Assembly: GCA_900617975.1 (NCBI GenBank)
Contig: UZAE01000648.1
Location: forward strand, 1 to 20,141
From: Rodentolepis nana
Taxonomy: Eukaryota > Platyhelminthes > Cestoda > Cyclophyllidea > Hymenolepididae
Direction: 5' to 3'
DNA length: 20,141 bases
Part shown: positions 1-10,358 of the stretch, one piece after another
Position numbering within the stretch: the first letter of the stretch is position 1
Layout: the number at the start of each line of letters is the position of its first letter
Notes under the pieces: generated by a model
What the model was told of the DNA's origin: nothing
The model's database searches: none
What the model saw: the letters and a program-made list of their open reading frames with translations, nothing else
Made by a program: the position numbers and the translations under genes

Positions 1-19
1 AAATTTCAGGTAGTTTAGT

Positions 20-33
20 AAAATTAAAACGTT
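20..33. repeat. Left target-site duplication of R1
   Basis: AAAATTAAAACGTT, repeated exactly at 351-364 on the other side of R1. A perfect 14-bp match indicates a fairly young insertion and fixes the element ends. Confidence 0.85.
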
Positions 34-350
34 TTATATCAAATGGCAGGCGTCCTGATGGTTATCATTAGCCCTTTAGTTGACTTCAGGCTTCACAGAG
101 AGGAAGGTACATCAACTTGAAGAGTCAAAAGGGGTGGGGGGAACAGAAGAGTGTTTCAAAGATGCAAAAGAGACAGACCCTAAGGTAGAAAAAAGGTGAG
201 GTGAGTACTATGGAAGTAGTCGAATATGACATACAGTTGGGCCATTGTAGTTTGAAGTGAGAAGTCAACTGCCAGTTAATAGACTTTTTTGCTGTATGAG
301 TATACGTTGCCCAGGGTGCACCACGTGGAGGTAAGTCTATCGCACACCCC
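34..350 (+). repeat. R1: SINE-like interspersed repeat, full copy
   Basis: A 317-bp copy of repeat R beginning TTATATCAAATGGCAGGCGT and ending CGCACACCCC. It is bounded by the perfect 14-bp direct repeat AAAATTAAAACGTT at 20-33 and 351-364, the mark of a target-primed or similar insertion. Homologous copies lie at 4910, 11660 and (reverse) 20026. Internal landmarks are a G-rich tract, an AAAGAGACAGAC block, a T-run followed by GCTGTATGAG, the CACGTGGAGGTAAGT motif, and an 18-nt inverted repeat (78-95 against 253-270). There is no poly(A) tail and no clear tRNA-like A/B boxes on either strand, so the promoter class and true orientation are open. Confidence 0.85.
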
Positions 351-364
351 AAAATTAAAACGTT
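351..364. repeat. Right target-site duplication of R1
   Basis: Exact copy of the 14-bp sequence at 20-33, directly after the terminal CACACCCC of R1. Confidence 0.85.
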
Positions 365-1183
365 GTGGGGGTTAAATGAAATAGACTCGTCTACCATAAA
401 TTTTTGTTAGTAAAATCCGCCAAATGGGAAATGGATGGGAGGCAAAGTTCATTTTATGGGGACTACAGATGTCTGACATCATAAAATTATATTGGTGACA
501 ATTGGTCGCGATTAGAGCAATTTAACATTTATCATTCGACCCCATAATTAGGAGAGAACCTATACCTAAACGAAATTTTCCTAATACGTATTTTGTGGAT
601 AGTGTCTACTTCTACAAGGAGGATAATACAAAATCTGGGAAGAATTCCAGATTGCTGCAGAAATGAGTCGCAAGAGGGTGCATAATAGTTCCGCCGGGTG
701 GTTTGGGGGCAAATCAAGTACTGCAAGGCCAATTAGGTCAAAACTTCTTACTATGCTGACTCATTTCTCTACACTGTTTCAACTGATGGCTAAAAAATAT
801 TTTATTCATTTCGTATTAGTTAAAATAAGACCAATTAACATCCGTATCGTACCTAAATTCACCTCTCTTTACCACAACCCGTATTTCACTAGCTCAGCGC
901 TGACGTTTATTCGTTCCGAATTCTTCTTTCTACTCTTTCCCCCATTTCCCCTATCTTCCTCCCTCATTTCTCCTGTTTTTTCCCAACAAAAGCACGTCCC
1001 TTCTATTGAATTGTGTAAAGGTTGTTCCATTCTGGCAGAAAGAAAATTGCATATTTTATGAATCCATTATTAATTAGAGACCTCCTATCGAGAGGGAACC
1101 ACTTTGAATAAATGTTCATTCACATTTTCGCCCCAAAATGAAACAAAATATGACCAGTCAAATTTTTTTCATTTTGATTTTAG
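365..1183. other. Non-coding, probably intronic sequence before the first exon
   Basis: I see no domain-bearing exon, RNA gene or repeat here. A 132-codon open frame at 663-1061 is pyrimidine-rich and low in complexity, without any recognisable motif, and I treat it as chance. The stretch just before 1184 is T-rich and acts as the polypyrimidine tract for exon 1. Confidence 0.6.
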
Positions 1184-1502
1184 TTACTTTCACTTCAAAT
1201 GGGAAATGATACTATTTCCGGAGGTGGAGAAGGTGTTAGCCCATATACTATCTATATCGTTCGCTATCCAACTCACTTTTCCTATGGAGATGAGGTTCGT
1301 TTGCAATGTCTCGTACGACCGGATCCTACTGATGTGATCTACGAATGGAAGAAGGACGGACAATTCGTCGGAAGCGAACAGATATTGAGGATACCTGCTT
1401 ATAACCCATCGGATGCTGGAAAGTATAGGTGTCGGGCAACCATTAGGGGTATCGTTGGATATGCAGAGGAAATTCTCACTTCACCAACTGATGATACAAG
1501 AG
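1184..1502 (+). CDS. Exon 1 (in window): canonical Ig domain
   Basis: The exon encodes about 106 residues. It shows a full I-set type Ig pattern: first cysteine in EVRLQC, core tryptophan in YEWKKDG, a LRIPAYNPSDAGKYRCRA strand with the DAGxYxC signature, then a closing strand. The in-frame TAG at 1181-1183 forms the acceptor AG, which gives a phase-0 start at 1184. Acceptors at 1223 or 1232 would give a phase-1 start, as is usual for such domains, so the 5' edge is uncertain. The donor after 1502 is GAG/GTGAGT, phase 1. The leading segment holds NDT (a glycosylation sequon) and SGGG, a possible glycosaminoglycan site. This is the only Ig domain here with the tryptophan and DxGxYxC, so it differs from the four degenerate ones downstream. 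Confidence 0.85.
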
Positions 1503-3395
1503 GTGAGTATGCATTATTATTGAAAGAAGCTGACCATGTACTAGTTACAATTAAATTTTACAATAAAAATTTGTATACTTCGAAAGGAATGAGGCTCTGT
1601 AAGATCGGAACTCTACACAAGCTAAATCGGTGACTCATGTGGGTCTGAATTTTCCCCGAAAAAACCATATAGATTAGACCAATGTAAGGAGCACTATGAA
1701 AGTTTACAGGTGAATTTTACGTAGCTATAAGAGTTCAGTTTAGTTTGTATGATAAGAACTTTCAGGCAATCGGTGACATTATTAGTAAAAAATATTAGAG
1801 TCTACCAAAAAATTAAAAAGTTTCACCTAAGACAAAACACAACTCTGTATGTAAATAAGAGAATTAATTTTATTAGAAAATAGACTTCTGAAGTGGATTT
1901 TCAAGTGTATTAAACTAGCACAACTTAATTGTCTTGCAGGTATGACGCAATGGCAGAAGGTCAGTATGAACACACATACCTGGAATTACCGTAGGAAATC
2001 AACGCGAACGTGATGAAATGATAATGCATCCAGATGTACAAATGTTCAGAAAAATCACACGAATCTACATCACAGTACTAATCAACGTTTATTAATCATG
2101 AAATGGTTTACTTAGAAGGAATTTTATTGAACGCGCTTGTAATAAAATCACAGCATAACCCCAAATGATGATTCACCATCAGAATGGTCTTTTGAATTGA
2201 AAACGAAGACGCAAATCCTGGGTGATACTAAGAAAATCTTGACAAGCAAAAGTCCCAGAAATATTGCACTTGTCTGAGTTCGCCGTTGATAGAAAGACAT
2301 GAAGATATAACTGCTCAGGCTCCCTATAGGGCTTCATTACATCGGTGCTGAAATTTGGCATGTGGTAATGAATTAAACTTATTGCCAAACAATATCTATA
2401 ATATATTCCTGGACATCTATAGCTTTTTTTAGTTTACCCATTTAGGTTGGTTCTTAACTTTCAAGTGATGTTCCATTATGAATATAATCCATTTTATTCT
2501 CCAGTTTCGATTTCACTAACTTTTGTCCTTTCATTTCATTATTCCAAGGAACAGTTCGAATTGACGATTAGAAGACAGGACCTCGTTTTAACTAAGACCA
2601 ATCTGTCATTTTTACAGAGCGAAAGTGCCAATTTTGCACCAGTAAAGATCTAATTCATGTTACTTCATTCCAGATGTTCACTCAAACCAAGTAAGGGAAG
2701 ATAGAAGTGAGGTGCTTTATCGTTCTATTTTTAAGAAATATAAGCACTCTTCATGAAATCATCATTTTGAATTTCAACCAATTATCTATGCTAACTCTCT
2801 AAATATCACTATCCCCTATCTTTCACCCTATTAATAGTTATCAGCCAAATATTTATCGTCTAAACGGCGACACCTCGGAGGAAGCAATTAAATTCGCCAT
2901 AATTTTGTCCATTTAAACATAGGGTCTTATCTAAATTGTTATTTGTAGTTTTCAATATAATATTCTACGAGGGGAGGATAAAAAGACTTTTGGTGTGTTT
3001 ATCTTGAAGACTAGAGTTATTCCTCTCATCATTTCATGACAATTTTAGGGCCAAAATATTTGACCAAAATAGTAGGATAATGTTGACAGAACCCAATAGA
3101 ATCCAACTAATTAAGTTTCATCAAATTCACCTGATTAGCTTCATTTTATTTTCAGAGCTCATTTAGTTTTGTACTGACTCTACTTTTTAGCTAAAATTCT
3201 TGCATTTGTTTTTTTAAATAAGTGTGGAGAAACTTTCTCTGGTAGAATAATTCAATAGTTTATTTATCCTCTACAGAGTTAGAACACAAATAATAATCAA
3301 TCTAAAGTGTTTTTGGTTTTAAAGTGTAGCTACAAAATAGACTGCCAGGATAAATATTAAACTACTTACCAGCAAACCTTATTTTTTCTTTAAAG
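1503..3395 (+). other. Intron 1 (phase 1), 1893 bp
   Basis: Bounded by GTGAGT and TTTCTTTAAAG. No coding exon or repeat is visible. A splice-like pair at 1939/1960 would define a 20-nt segment that breaks frame. Confidence 0.7.
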
Positions 3396-3615
3396 AATTG
3401 GTCATGAACCCATCGTTGGTCAACACGAGCGTATTCAAGCCCTTCCATATTGAATGCGTCTCACATAGGCTTGGTGCTCGGCCAGCTGTAGTGTTCTCCT
3501 CCGGGGCCAACATCACTCTCGACGGTCAATTTCAAATCCAATATCCCGACTCCCAGAAGGTTGTTATCTCCGTACCAATGGGTCTTTCAGCTGTATACAA
3601 CGGCATGTCTATTCA
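3396..3615 (+). CDS. Exon 2: first half of divergent Ig-like domain A
   Basis: The exon has 220 nt, enters in phase 1 after TTTCTTTAAAG and leaves in phase 2 at CA/GTGAGT. It encodes about 73 residues with the first cysteine in FKPFHIECVS, a GARPAVVF strand, and VVISVPMGL before the end at MSIQ. There are sequons NTS and NIT. The partner half, with the second cysteine as its first full codon, is the exon at 5334. No core tryptophan is visible and the usual DxGxYxC is absent. It matches exons at 5918, 15555 and 17570 in layout: a PF..xC start, a [G/S]xRPxVV-like strand, GL near the end. Same length as exon 15555. A two-cysteine Ig-like fold is inferred; the sequence alone does not prove the fold. 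Confidence 0.8.
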
Positions 3616-4895
3616 GTGAGTGTGTGATTTGCAGCTAGAATGAATTCGAAACATAAAGACTAGTATAAAAGTGGACTTTTGGGAGCGGTGACCAATTCGC
3701 ACTCTCAGAAGCGATTAAATTCAATTTGAACTTTTAAGGTAATTCAAAAGCTCAACTTTCATGAGTCAGTTCCTGAAGATCGAGGTTATCTCTTGTCGAT
3801 GGTACCCAAAGCTTCTAATTAGTTCATTGAGTGGAAAGGATTGACTGGTCCTACGATTTTATCCCCCCTATGTCTCGGAAGAGTAGAGAACGAAGTCTTT
3901 GAAATAGCAAATTTTACTGTGTAAGCAATTACGCAGACGTTCTTCAACTTCAGCACTCCTTACTATATCCAGGGCGAGAAAAGAGATTTTCTAAGCAGAT
4001 GCATAGATAGGATATTTGATTCGACCCTTCAAAGCACTTAAGACCATTCGGTCCTCTCTCAAAATAGGCTCCATTGATACCGGGCTCGTAACAGAAGACG
4101 CTTTTGCTGTTTGAAATCTGTTTAATAAGCCTATAGCCTTCGCCTGATTCCACCAAAAATCTTTACGTCAGAGGCATCAATCTGGTGCGAGACACACATG
4201 AGTGCGGCTAGGGGCATTTTTCAAAAAAATAATTCGGGCGTTAAAGGATTAAACAAACGGATGAATTATATTTGAGGGCAATTCTTCAGGTCAGCAGGCT
4301 ATAAAAACTAGTCTGCTTTGGAATGTGAAGAAAAATATTGTTGTCAAATAAATTCGATTAGAAAGATTATGACCAATGAAGCGATTCAAAAGGTGGAATT
4401 CAAAATATTCAAAAATACATTTGGTCAGATCGGAAAAAATAGCCATTAAATTGATAATCTTGACAGTTGGGATTTCCAAATAGTTGGAATCGGGATTGGA
4501 ATATCTCGATTAATGATGATCTTGATGTGAGATAGTTGAAAGCACTTCCTTCGTTTGAAGATATTGGTTTTCAAGAGATGGAGGCCAACACTGATTAATG
4601 AATATTTAAGCCCGTATTTCATCAATCAAAGTTCAACTATGTTTGATGACGTAAAGGAGGTTACATTTGAATTTGTCAAAGGAATTTGAAATATTTTGCA
4701 ATAAACTCGAAGGCCTGCAATAAGCACTGACAATTTAACACAAAAATAAACTTAGCAGTAGATTTTGAATCAAAATGGCTTTAATCTCTTGCAGATGTAC
4801 TCCCACAAAGCGTCGACGAAAATGTTTTTTTGTAGTAAGCAATTTAAAATGACTTTTCACAGCTTCTCTTCCTGAATTTGAGTGCTTCTCACATT

Positions 4896-4909
4896 AGTAT
4901 TGGAATATT
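4896..4909. repeat. Left target-site duplication of R2
   Basis: AGTATTGGAATATT, repeated exactly at 5244-5257. Confidence 0.87.
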
Positions 4910-5243
4910 TTATTGATATCTAATGGCAGGCGTTTTGAAAGTTATCATTAGCCCTGGAGCTGACTTCGGGGTTTTATAGAGAGGAGAAGGAACATCAAAG
5001 TGAGAAAAATTCAAGAGAGGGGGGGGGGGACAGAAGAGTGATTCGTAGATGTAAAAGAGACAGACAGACAGACAGACACAAAGGCATAAATAAGGTTAGA
5101 TGAGTGCTGTGAAAGGGGACGAATATGAAAAATAGTCGGGCCATAGAAGTTTGAAGTCAACTGCCGATCAATAGACTTTCTTTGCCGTATGAGAATACGT
5201 TGCCCAGGCTGCACCACGTGGAGGTAAGTCTATTGCGCATCCC
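4910..5243 (+). repeat. R2: SINE-like interspersed repeat, full copy
   Basis: A 334-bp copy, TTATTGATATCTAATGGCAG to GCGCATCCC, in the same orientation as R1 and the gene. It is flanked by the perfect 14-bp direct repeat AGTATTGGAATATT at 4896-4909 and 5244-5257. Since R1 has a different 14-bp duplication of equal length, the two define the element ends independently. R2 has an expanded (GACA)n tract (about 5058-5078) and an 11-base G run at 5019-5029. The AG/GTAAGT motif is intact at 5222-5229. Confidence 0.88.
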
Positions 5244-5257
5244 AGTATTGGAATATT
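5244..5257. repeat. Right target-site duplication of R2
   Basis: Exact copy of 4896-4909, directly after the R2 end. Confidence 0.87.
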
Positions 5258-5333
5258 GAATATTGAAATTTTAAACAAACATTATGGAATATCTCACTTA
5301 GCCAACTTAAGTTGTTTTAAATTTGTCCTACAG

Positions 5334-5500
5334 ATGTGTTCTCCCGAATGGTTACTCGAAAGAAACGCGAATTTTCATTTATGATCCATGTCCGGCAGGT
5401 CAGGTTCGTTGTCTCAGTGGTGAATGTGTCTCCGGTGACAAGATCTGCAATGGCATCAGTGATTGCCGAGATGGTTCGGATGAAAGTGGACAGTTTTGTT
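5334..5500 (+). CDS. Exon 3: second half of Ig-like domain A plus LDLa repeat 1
   Basis: The acceptor TTTGTCCTACAG leaves one base to complete a split codon (phase 2), giving Q followed at once by Cys (CVLPNGYSKETRIF). The rest is a full LDLa repeat with six cysteines, from PCPAGQVRC through [13 protein letters not shown] to QFC. LDLa repeats fold around a calcium ion held by the acidic D-C-x-D-G-S-D-E end; those residues are present, although the usual CDG is CNG here. The donor is T/GTAAGC, phase 1. The exon therefore fuses the end of one domain to the whole of the next, the same design as exons 9678 and 16288. A 334-bp R repeat ends 90 bp upstream in the preceding intron. Confidence 0.88.
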
Positions 5501-5917
5501 GTAAGCTTCATTAATAATGTACATCTATTTGGTCTCTTTTACCAGAATTATGCTCAGAAATGAATAATTGGTGCAAATTTTATGCTAATTTGATAGTTTT
5601 ACTATTTCATCAAACCAAATATAATATGGATTTAATATAATGATAAATCGCTTAAAATACTTTGAAATTATCTTTGTTCCTAATTATCTTACGATTTTAT
5701 GGCCAATTTCATTGTTTAGACCTAACGTTTGGGAAAATAAAATAGAGCTAAAATTGATAAAATGGTACAACTGGTCTTAAATCAATAATCTTAATTTTTC
5801 TTTCAATAACCAATTTTAACAAATGCAAGGATAGATCGAGTAGCCAGGTACCTATCCTAAAGATTGCATGTTTTCAGACCAAATATTTCAAACTATGTCC
5901 TTATTGGTTTTTTAAAG
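5501..5917 (+). other. Intron 3 (phase 1), 417 bp
   Basis: A/T-rich intron between LDLa repeat 1 and Ig-like domain B. Nothing else is visible in it. Confidence 0.8.
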
Positions 5918-6146
5918 CTGCAAAGCTAGTAGCCATTCCGGTTAAGCAGGAAGTTCGACCGCTCGAACGGTTCCAAGTGACCTGCCGTTCAACCTCACCT
6001 CGTCAAATTCCAAGTGCTCGGATTCCCATGACGGGAATACTTGTTGAACAAGATCAGCGTTTCGTAGTAACTCGACCGCGGCCTGAAGAAATGGTTATTG
6101 TGGCTCCTCATGGTCTTCCTCAACACAACCAGGCAATTCTAATAGA
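5918..6146 (+). CDS. Exon 4: first half of divergent Ig-like domain B
   Basis: The 229-nt exon enters in phase 1 after GGTTTTTTAAAG; with the T left by exon 3 it completes a serine codon. It leaves in phase 2 at GA/GTATGT. Reading starts AKLVAIPVKQEV, then RFQVTCRSTS with the first cysteine, then RFVVTRPRPEEM and APHGL, ending ILIE. The RFVVTRPxPxxM stretch recurs in exon 17570, which has the same 229-nt length. There is no core tryptophan. The second half is 3.5 kb away at 9678. A TAG codon in another frame within the first 20 bases supports the chosen frame only weakly; phase matching on both sides is the stronger evidence. Confidence 0.82.
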
Positions 6147-9100
6147 GTATGTTGTGCTATTTCTAATATACTCACTGATCAACTATTTTTACATTAGCTT
6201 TACTAAGAGAAAGAACAAATCTAACGAACATTCAAGAATGTAAGGGGTTTTACTTCCTTCAGTTACCCTTAAATTTTCGATTCGCTTAATCATTCAATTT
6301 TTGTGGTGCCTTTACTCGAGCTAACGAACTACTAATATTGTATTTTAACATAAAGAAGGAACTCGGTTCATTAAATTGAGAAATATTCATATGTATGTGA
6401 TTATATTCCAAATGATAATGATTCGGCAGTATAAGTGATCCTTCAATCAATTCATTATTTAATCGTGTTTGACAATGGGAAAAATTGACACATACGATTA
6501 GCAATTTCTCATAAAAAAAGCAAAAAAGGAAATACATGGTTTGAGTGTAAAAGAAAACAAAATGAAAAAGCGTATTTCAGTGCCATAGAAGATTCTATAT
6601 TAACTGATTTCCGGTTAGAAGATGAATGAGAGTTTTCGCCGTTTCAATCGATAAATATATGCCAAATTGAGTCAAATATTAAGCAAAGGTTTTTTTGGGA
6701 TGTCTTCCTTAGCTAGTAATAATCCAAAAGTCATTTTAGGCGAATGTGGTTATTCATTCTATGATTATTAAAATTAATTCGATTGCAATTAAAATTAAAA
6801 TTATTGCGATATTAATAGCCACTTGATTAACATACGTGGTCAATTATGCCAAATGCATAGATTGGGCGTTTTTATGGGAAAGATGGGTAAATGTTAGAAA
6901 GGCGAAATGATTCCATGTTTTTTAAATTATTTAATGGGATTATCGGAAATGTTCTAGAATGGTATTGATCCAGCCATTTCATCTATTTGCCAAATAAAAG
7001 CTTCATTAAATTTATTTGTCAAATAAATCACTATTCATTCAATCAAAAGTGACAACAAATAGAAGTTCGGTTTAATTTTACCTTTTGGGCTTAATGGAAC
7101 AATCTTCATTTTCATTAATAAACAACAATAAAATTCGATCACAGTCGTTAATTATCCTTTTCTTCAACGGTAGTTTGCAGTGAATCGCTGCACTAGTAAG
7201 TCTGGACTTATACTCAGTAACCTCCATATCAAGATCTCCTATTTCCTTCGCAGTATTACAAACAGAATATAATTAACTTCTTTAATCTTAAAATTGTCTT
7301 AAGTTAAAATACCTTATCAACAGTTTCGTTATTTAAATGCGAAATTTGTCTTCTGTCAAAAGAGACTTATGATAATTGCTAGCTCTGAAATTCTATCTGC
7401 CCATCTTTGAACTTGTTTGATTACGAATGTAGGTTTTTCTACATTATGAACTGAATGTTGACTGACCTAAAAGCTCTTAAGAGCCAACAGTTCCAAATTA
7501 GCATAACATAAACAAGTTGAACAACCAGCAGACTTTGTGGACAGAGCGAAGCAACTTGGTTTAAGAGAAATATTTAATTTCACCCATGATAGGATTTATT
7601 TAAATAGGGACGGATTTCATTAATGGCTTTGATTTGGATTGCCGGTAAGTGAAGTGTCAGTCTGAAGGCTTAAATAAATTAAATCATTACGTGGGCAATT
7701 TTCATTTTTGTTTCCTATAAAAAGCCATTTGGACTTGGAAACGGTGTTGCGAAGTAGCCTAAGTGATGGATATTGATGCTCCGGAAAACGCAATAAAATA
7801 TATTATTTAAATTTGATCAGATAATGGAAAGAATAATTTATTAAATTATATTTATTAGTAATAATGGAAATTTGATCACCTCTCACTAAGAATATAGGTC
7901 TTTTCACTCCCTTTCTCGTAAATTCAAGTAAGGTACATACTTGAGGCTCTTGACATTTGATCTTTATAACTAATGCTAATTGATTAAATTATAAGTGTAA
8001 ATTCTGAAAAAAAGGTGGGAGAAAAATAGCAAATATACCCGATAAAACATTCTTTTCCCTAAATGAAACATTTCTATCGCATTAAATAAAAAATTAAACA
8101 GACACGACCATCAACTACGTGAGAAAAATGTGTAAAAATTTTATGCTTCCTATCGCAACATTCGTCGCGTTGCTATTTGGAAATAACTTTTTATGATTTG
8201 CGAAAACTCGCTAGAAATGCATGTTAATGATAAAGTTATTTGTTATTTTATTATCTTAACCTGATAAACTGTTTAGAAATAATAAGTTGCTTCCTTAACC
8301 ATTCAAGGTGGCAAGAATGTGCTTTCTGTTAAAATTCAAAGAGTGCGTGCTTCCGGCTGCAAAGATACTTTAACAATTCGGTTGGGCTTTTAAAATCGGA
8401 AATGTCATTCAATAAATGGAATGATTAAAACTGAACTAGTATCCGAAGAACAAAAAAGCTAAAGGGCAGAGACTTGGGTGTAAATTGTATATGATTTTTT
8501 TATCGAAAAGAAATATAGTAATATCAGTCAAAATTTGTAGAAAAATTTTTGGTGCTTCCTTCGGAGTGTTTGAAAACGGTGTTGAATACGTTAAATACTT
8601 TCTCATTTTGATATATAAGATCTCCAGCGAAGAACCCCTCACTACAATTATTGGGTCATCAGGTAGCCAATCATCTCTGAGTATCCTTATCTATGAAAAG
8701 GCAAGTTTAGAATCATGTGATGTAGAACAAGAAGGGACCATGACTCGTTGCTTGTAAACTACAAAAAATGTGAAAATTAGACATAGGAACATGAAAATGA
8801 ATAGAATATTCAACTATGAAATGTTGAACTTTTTAAATTTTGCAAACTTTACACACAAATTGGCATTTCATTTCTTGGGGAAGTTAATTGTCTGCAGTTT
8901 TATTAACTTATAACCTTGTCAGGTAAAACGATATATTTACCAGAATTTAAAACCTGAGGAATTTGTGACTATAAATATACTGTCTTGAGTAGTTATTGAA
9001 GTAAGTGAAAATTTCCCATAATTTTCATTCGTATGGAATTGCACGAATTCAGTGAAGTAGTTTAGTACAACAAATAAGTTTTAAATAATCAAAATACAGA

Positions 9101-9677
9101 CACTTCGATGGACATTTATTGTGTCTCTGTCACTTATTGCTTTTATTGTGATTTATTAGCGATAATTAAACCAAACGATTTTTTAAACCATCATTCAATT
9201 ATATATTAACATTCTTTTATGCACCTAAATGTTCTTTCTAAGTTCATTATTGGGAGTCATCACAGTATTTGAATTTGACAGAGTGAAGAAGTCGATTAAC
9301 CATTCTATCAACTTTCTTGCTTGACAGAATTGATTAGATTTGTTGGCCAATGTGGAAAAGGCACACGAAGCTCCATAAATCGATCCAGCCACTATTATAG
9401 AACTTGTAGACTTGGGTTTCGCGTGACAAATTATGATGTTATCTGTAAATAATTCCGTACTGTTTCTTCACTATTTGTGAATTTGATCATCTGATTTCGA
9501 TTTTCGATGCGGGCTTATAACTAAACATTTTCCTGGGGGCGAACTCTTTACAGGGTGTCTCTTTCCAAAGACCCATTATAAACCTGTGAATGGTCTTTTA
9601 GAACATGAAACTGTTCATTTTTTATGAAGGAAGAATTTATGAATGCAGTATAGTTTAATTTCGCCCCGGCGTTTTAG
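6147..9677 (+). other. Intron 4 (phase 2), 3531 bp, the largest complete intron
   Basis: It splits Ig-like domain B between GTATGT and GGCGTTTTAG. I searched both strands for LDLa or Ig motifs, tRNA-like boxes, R or mariner ends and found none. A 90-codon open frame at 8485-8757 has no motif and no flanking splice signals that fit. A/T-rich throughout. Confidence 0.7.
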
Positions 9678-9850
9678 ATGCTTCTTTCCAAACGAAGGAA
9701 CTCGAACAGCCCTGGTGACGTTGAATGCTACAGAAGTAATTCAACCCTGTCCTGGAGGTTTTCTTTGTCGTGATGGAACCTGCTTACCCCCATGGCAACG
9801 CTGTGATGGGCGTGTTAACTGCTTGGATGGTTCAGATGAAGTCAATTGTC
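9678..9850 (+). CDS. Exon 5: second half of Ig-like domain B plus LDLa repeat 2
   Basis: The acceptor GGCGTTTTAG leaves one base completing a Glu codon, then Cys ([15 protein letters not shown]). The sequon NAT precedes the LDLa repeat [12 protein letters not shown]...[18 protein letters not shown], which has six cysteines. The aspartate normally found two residues before the DGSDE block (CDGxxDC) is asparagine here (RVNC), which may weaken calcium binding. The donor C/GTGCGT is a weaker match to consensus than the others, phase 1. CFF also begins exon 16288, which supports the domain homology. Confidence 0.88.
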
Positions 9851-10235
9851 GTGCGTTATATCTTAATTTAACTCTAATAAGAAGCGTTAAGTGCAATATT
9901 CTGATGCTTTTACAATTTTAAAGCCATATGACGAAAGCAAAATCGGTTAGCTTGAGGAAATCAACGTCAATACTTTGCTCATCGCATCATGATTTTAAAT
10001 ATAGATAAAAGAATCGAGATTAAATTTATCGGAATAATAAATTGAATTCTCAAAATAATAGCAAATAATATATGCATTTGAATTTTTAAATTCGTGTAAG
10101 TTTCACTTTAAACTTTATAGAAGTGTTTCATTAAGCCATTCTCTTATTTCTATTGCTGCGAAGGATAAAATTTGTTAAAATTACATTTTTGTGAAAATCA
10201 AGTCCTTTCAATTTATTACCTATTTATAATTTTAG
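9851..10235 (+). other. Intron 5 (phase 1), 385 bp
   Basis: Starts with the less common donor GTGCGT. Nothing else is recognised. Confidence 0.78.
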
Positions 10236-10358
10236 CGCCCCCTGTTGTGACATGTCGACCTGATGAATTTAGGTGTTCGAATGGACAGTGTGTACCTGCG
10301 TCTAGTCGGTGCGATGGCCGAATCGAATGCTTGGACGGGTCTGATGAGTCTGGTTGTC
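10236..10358 (+). CDS. Exon 6: LDLa repeat 3, single exon
   Basis: A 123-nt exon with phase 1 on both sides (acceptor TTTATAATTTTAG, donor C/GTAAGT), so it can be added or skipped without changing frame. It encodes a short proline linker (PPPVVT) and a complete LDLa repeat: [32 protein letters not shown]. The acidic calcium cage is complete except that Glu replaces Asp in IEC. It is very similar to exons 11475 and 14325, which share FRCSNGQC and RCDGR. These three are tandem copies of one exon. Confidence 0.92.

Larger units (their letters stand above)
3616..5333 (+). other. Intron 2 (phase 2), 1718 bp, holds R2
   Basis: Splits Ig-like domain A. Its main content is repeat R2 with its duplications (4896-5257). 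A possible acceptor at 4794 precedes a short frame starting with Cys (see findings). Otherwise I see nothing recognisable. Confidence 0.75.

Noticed and set aside
34..350. R as a spliced-leader RNA gene because of its AG/GTAAGT
   Set aside because: The sequence before the donor does not resemble the tapeworm spliced leaders I know of and only 14 bases follow the G of the donor, leaving no room for an Sm site and stems.
663..1061. 132-codon open frame on the + strand before exon 1
   Set aside because: Composition is pyrimidine-driven (runs of F, L, S, P), it has no motif, no start context and no splice signals that would join it in frame to the Ig exon.
1940..1959. Micro-exon between a good acceptor (TTGTCTTGCAG) and a GTCAGT donor
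   Set aside because: Twenty bases would break the phase-1 to phase-1 link between exons 1 and 2, which already gives a good codon.
8485..8757. 90-codon open frame in intron 4
   Set aside because: No recognisable motif, no Cys pattern, and it would need symmetric splice sites that are not there in a phase-2 intron.
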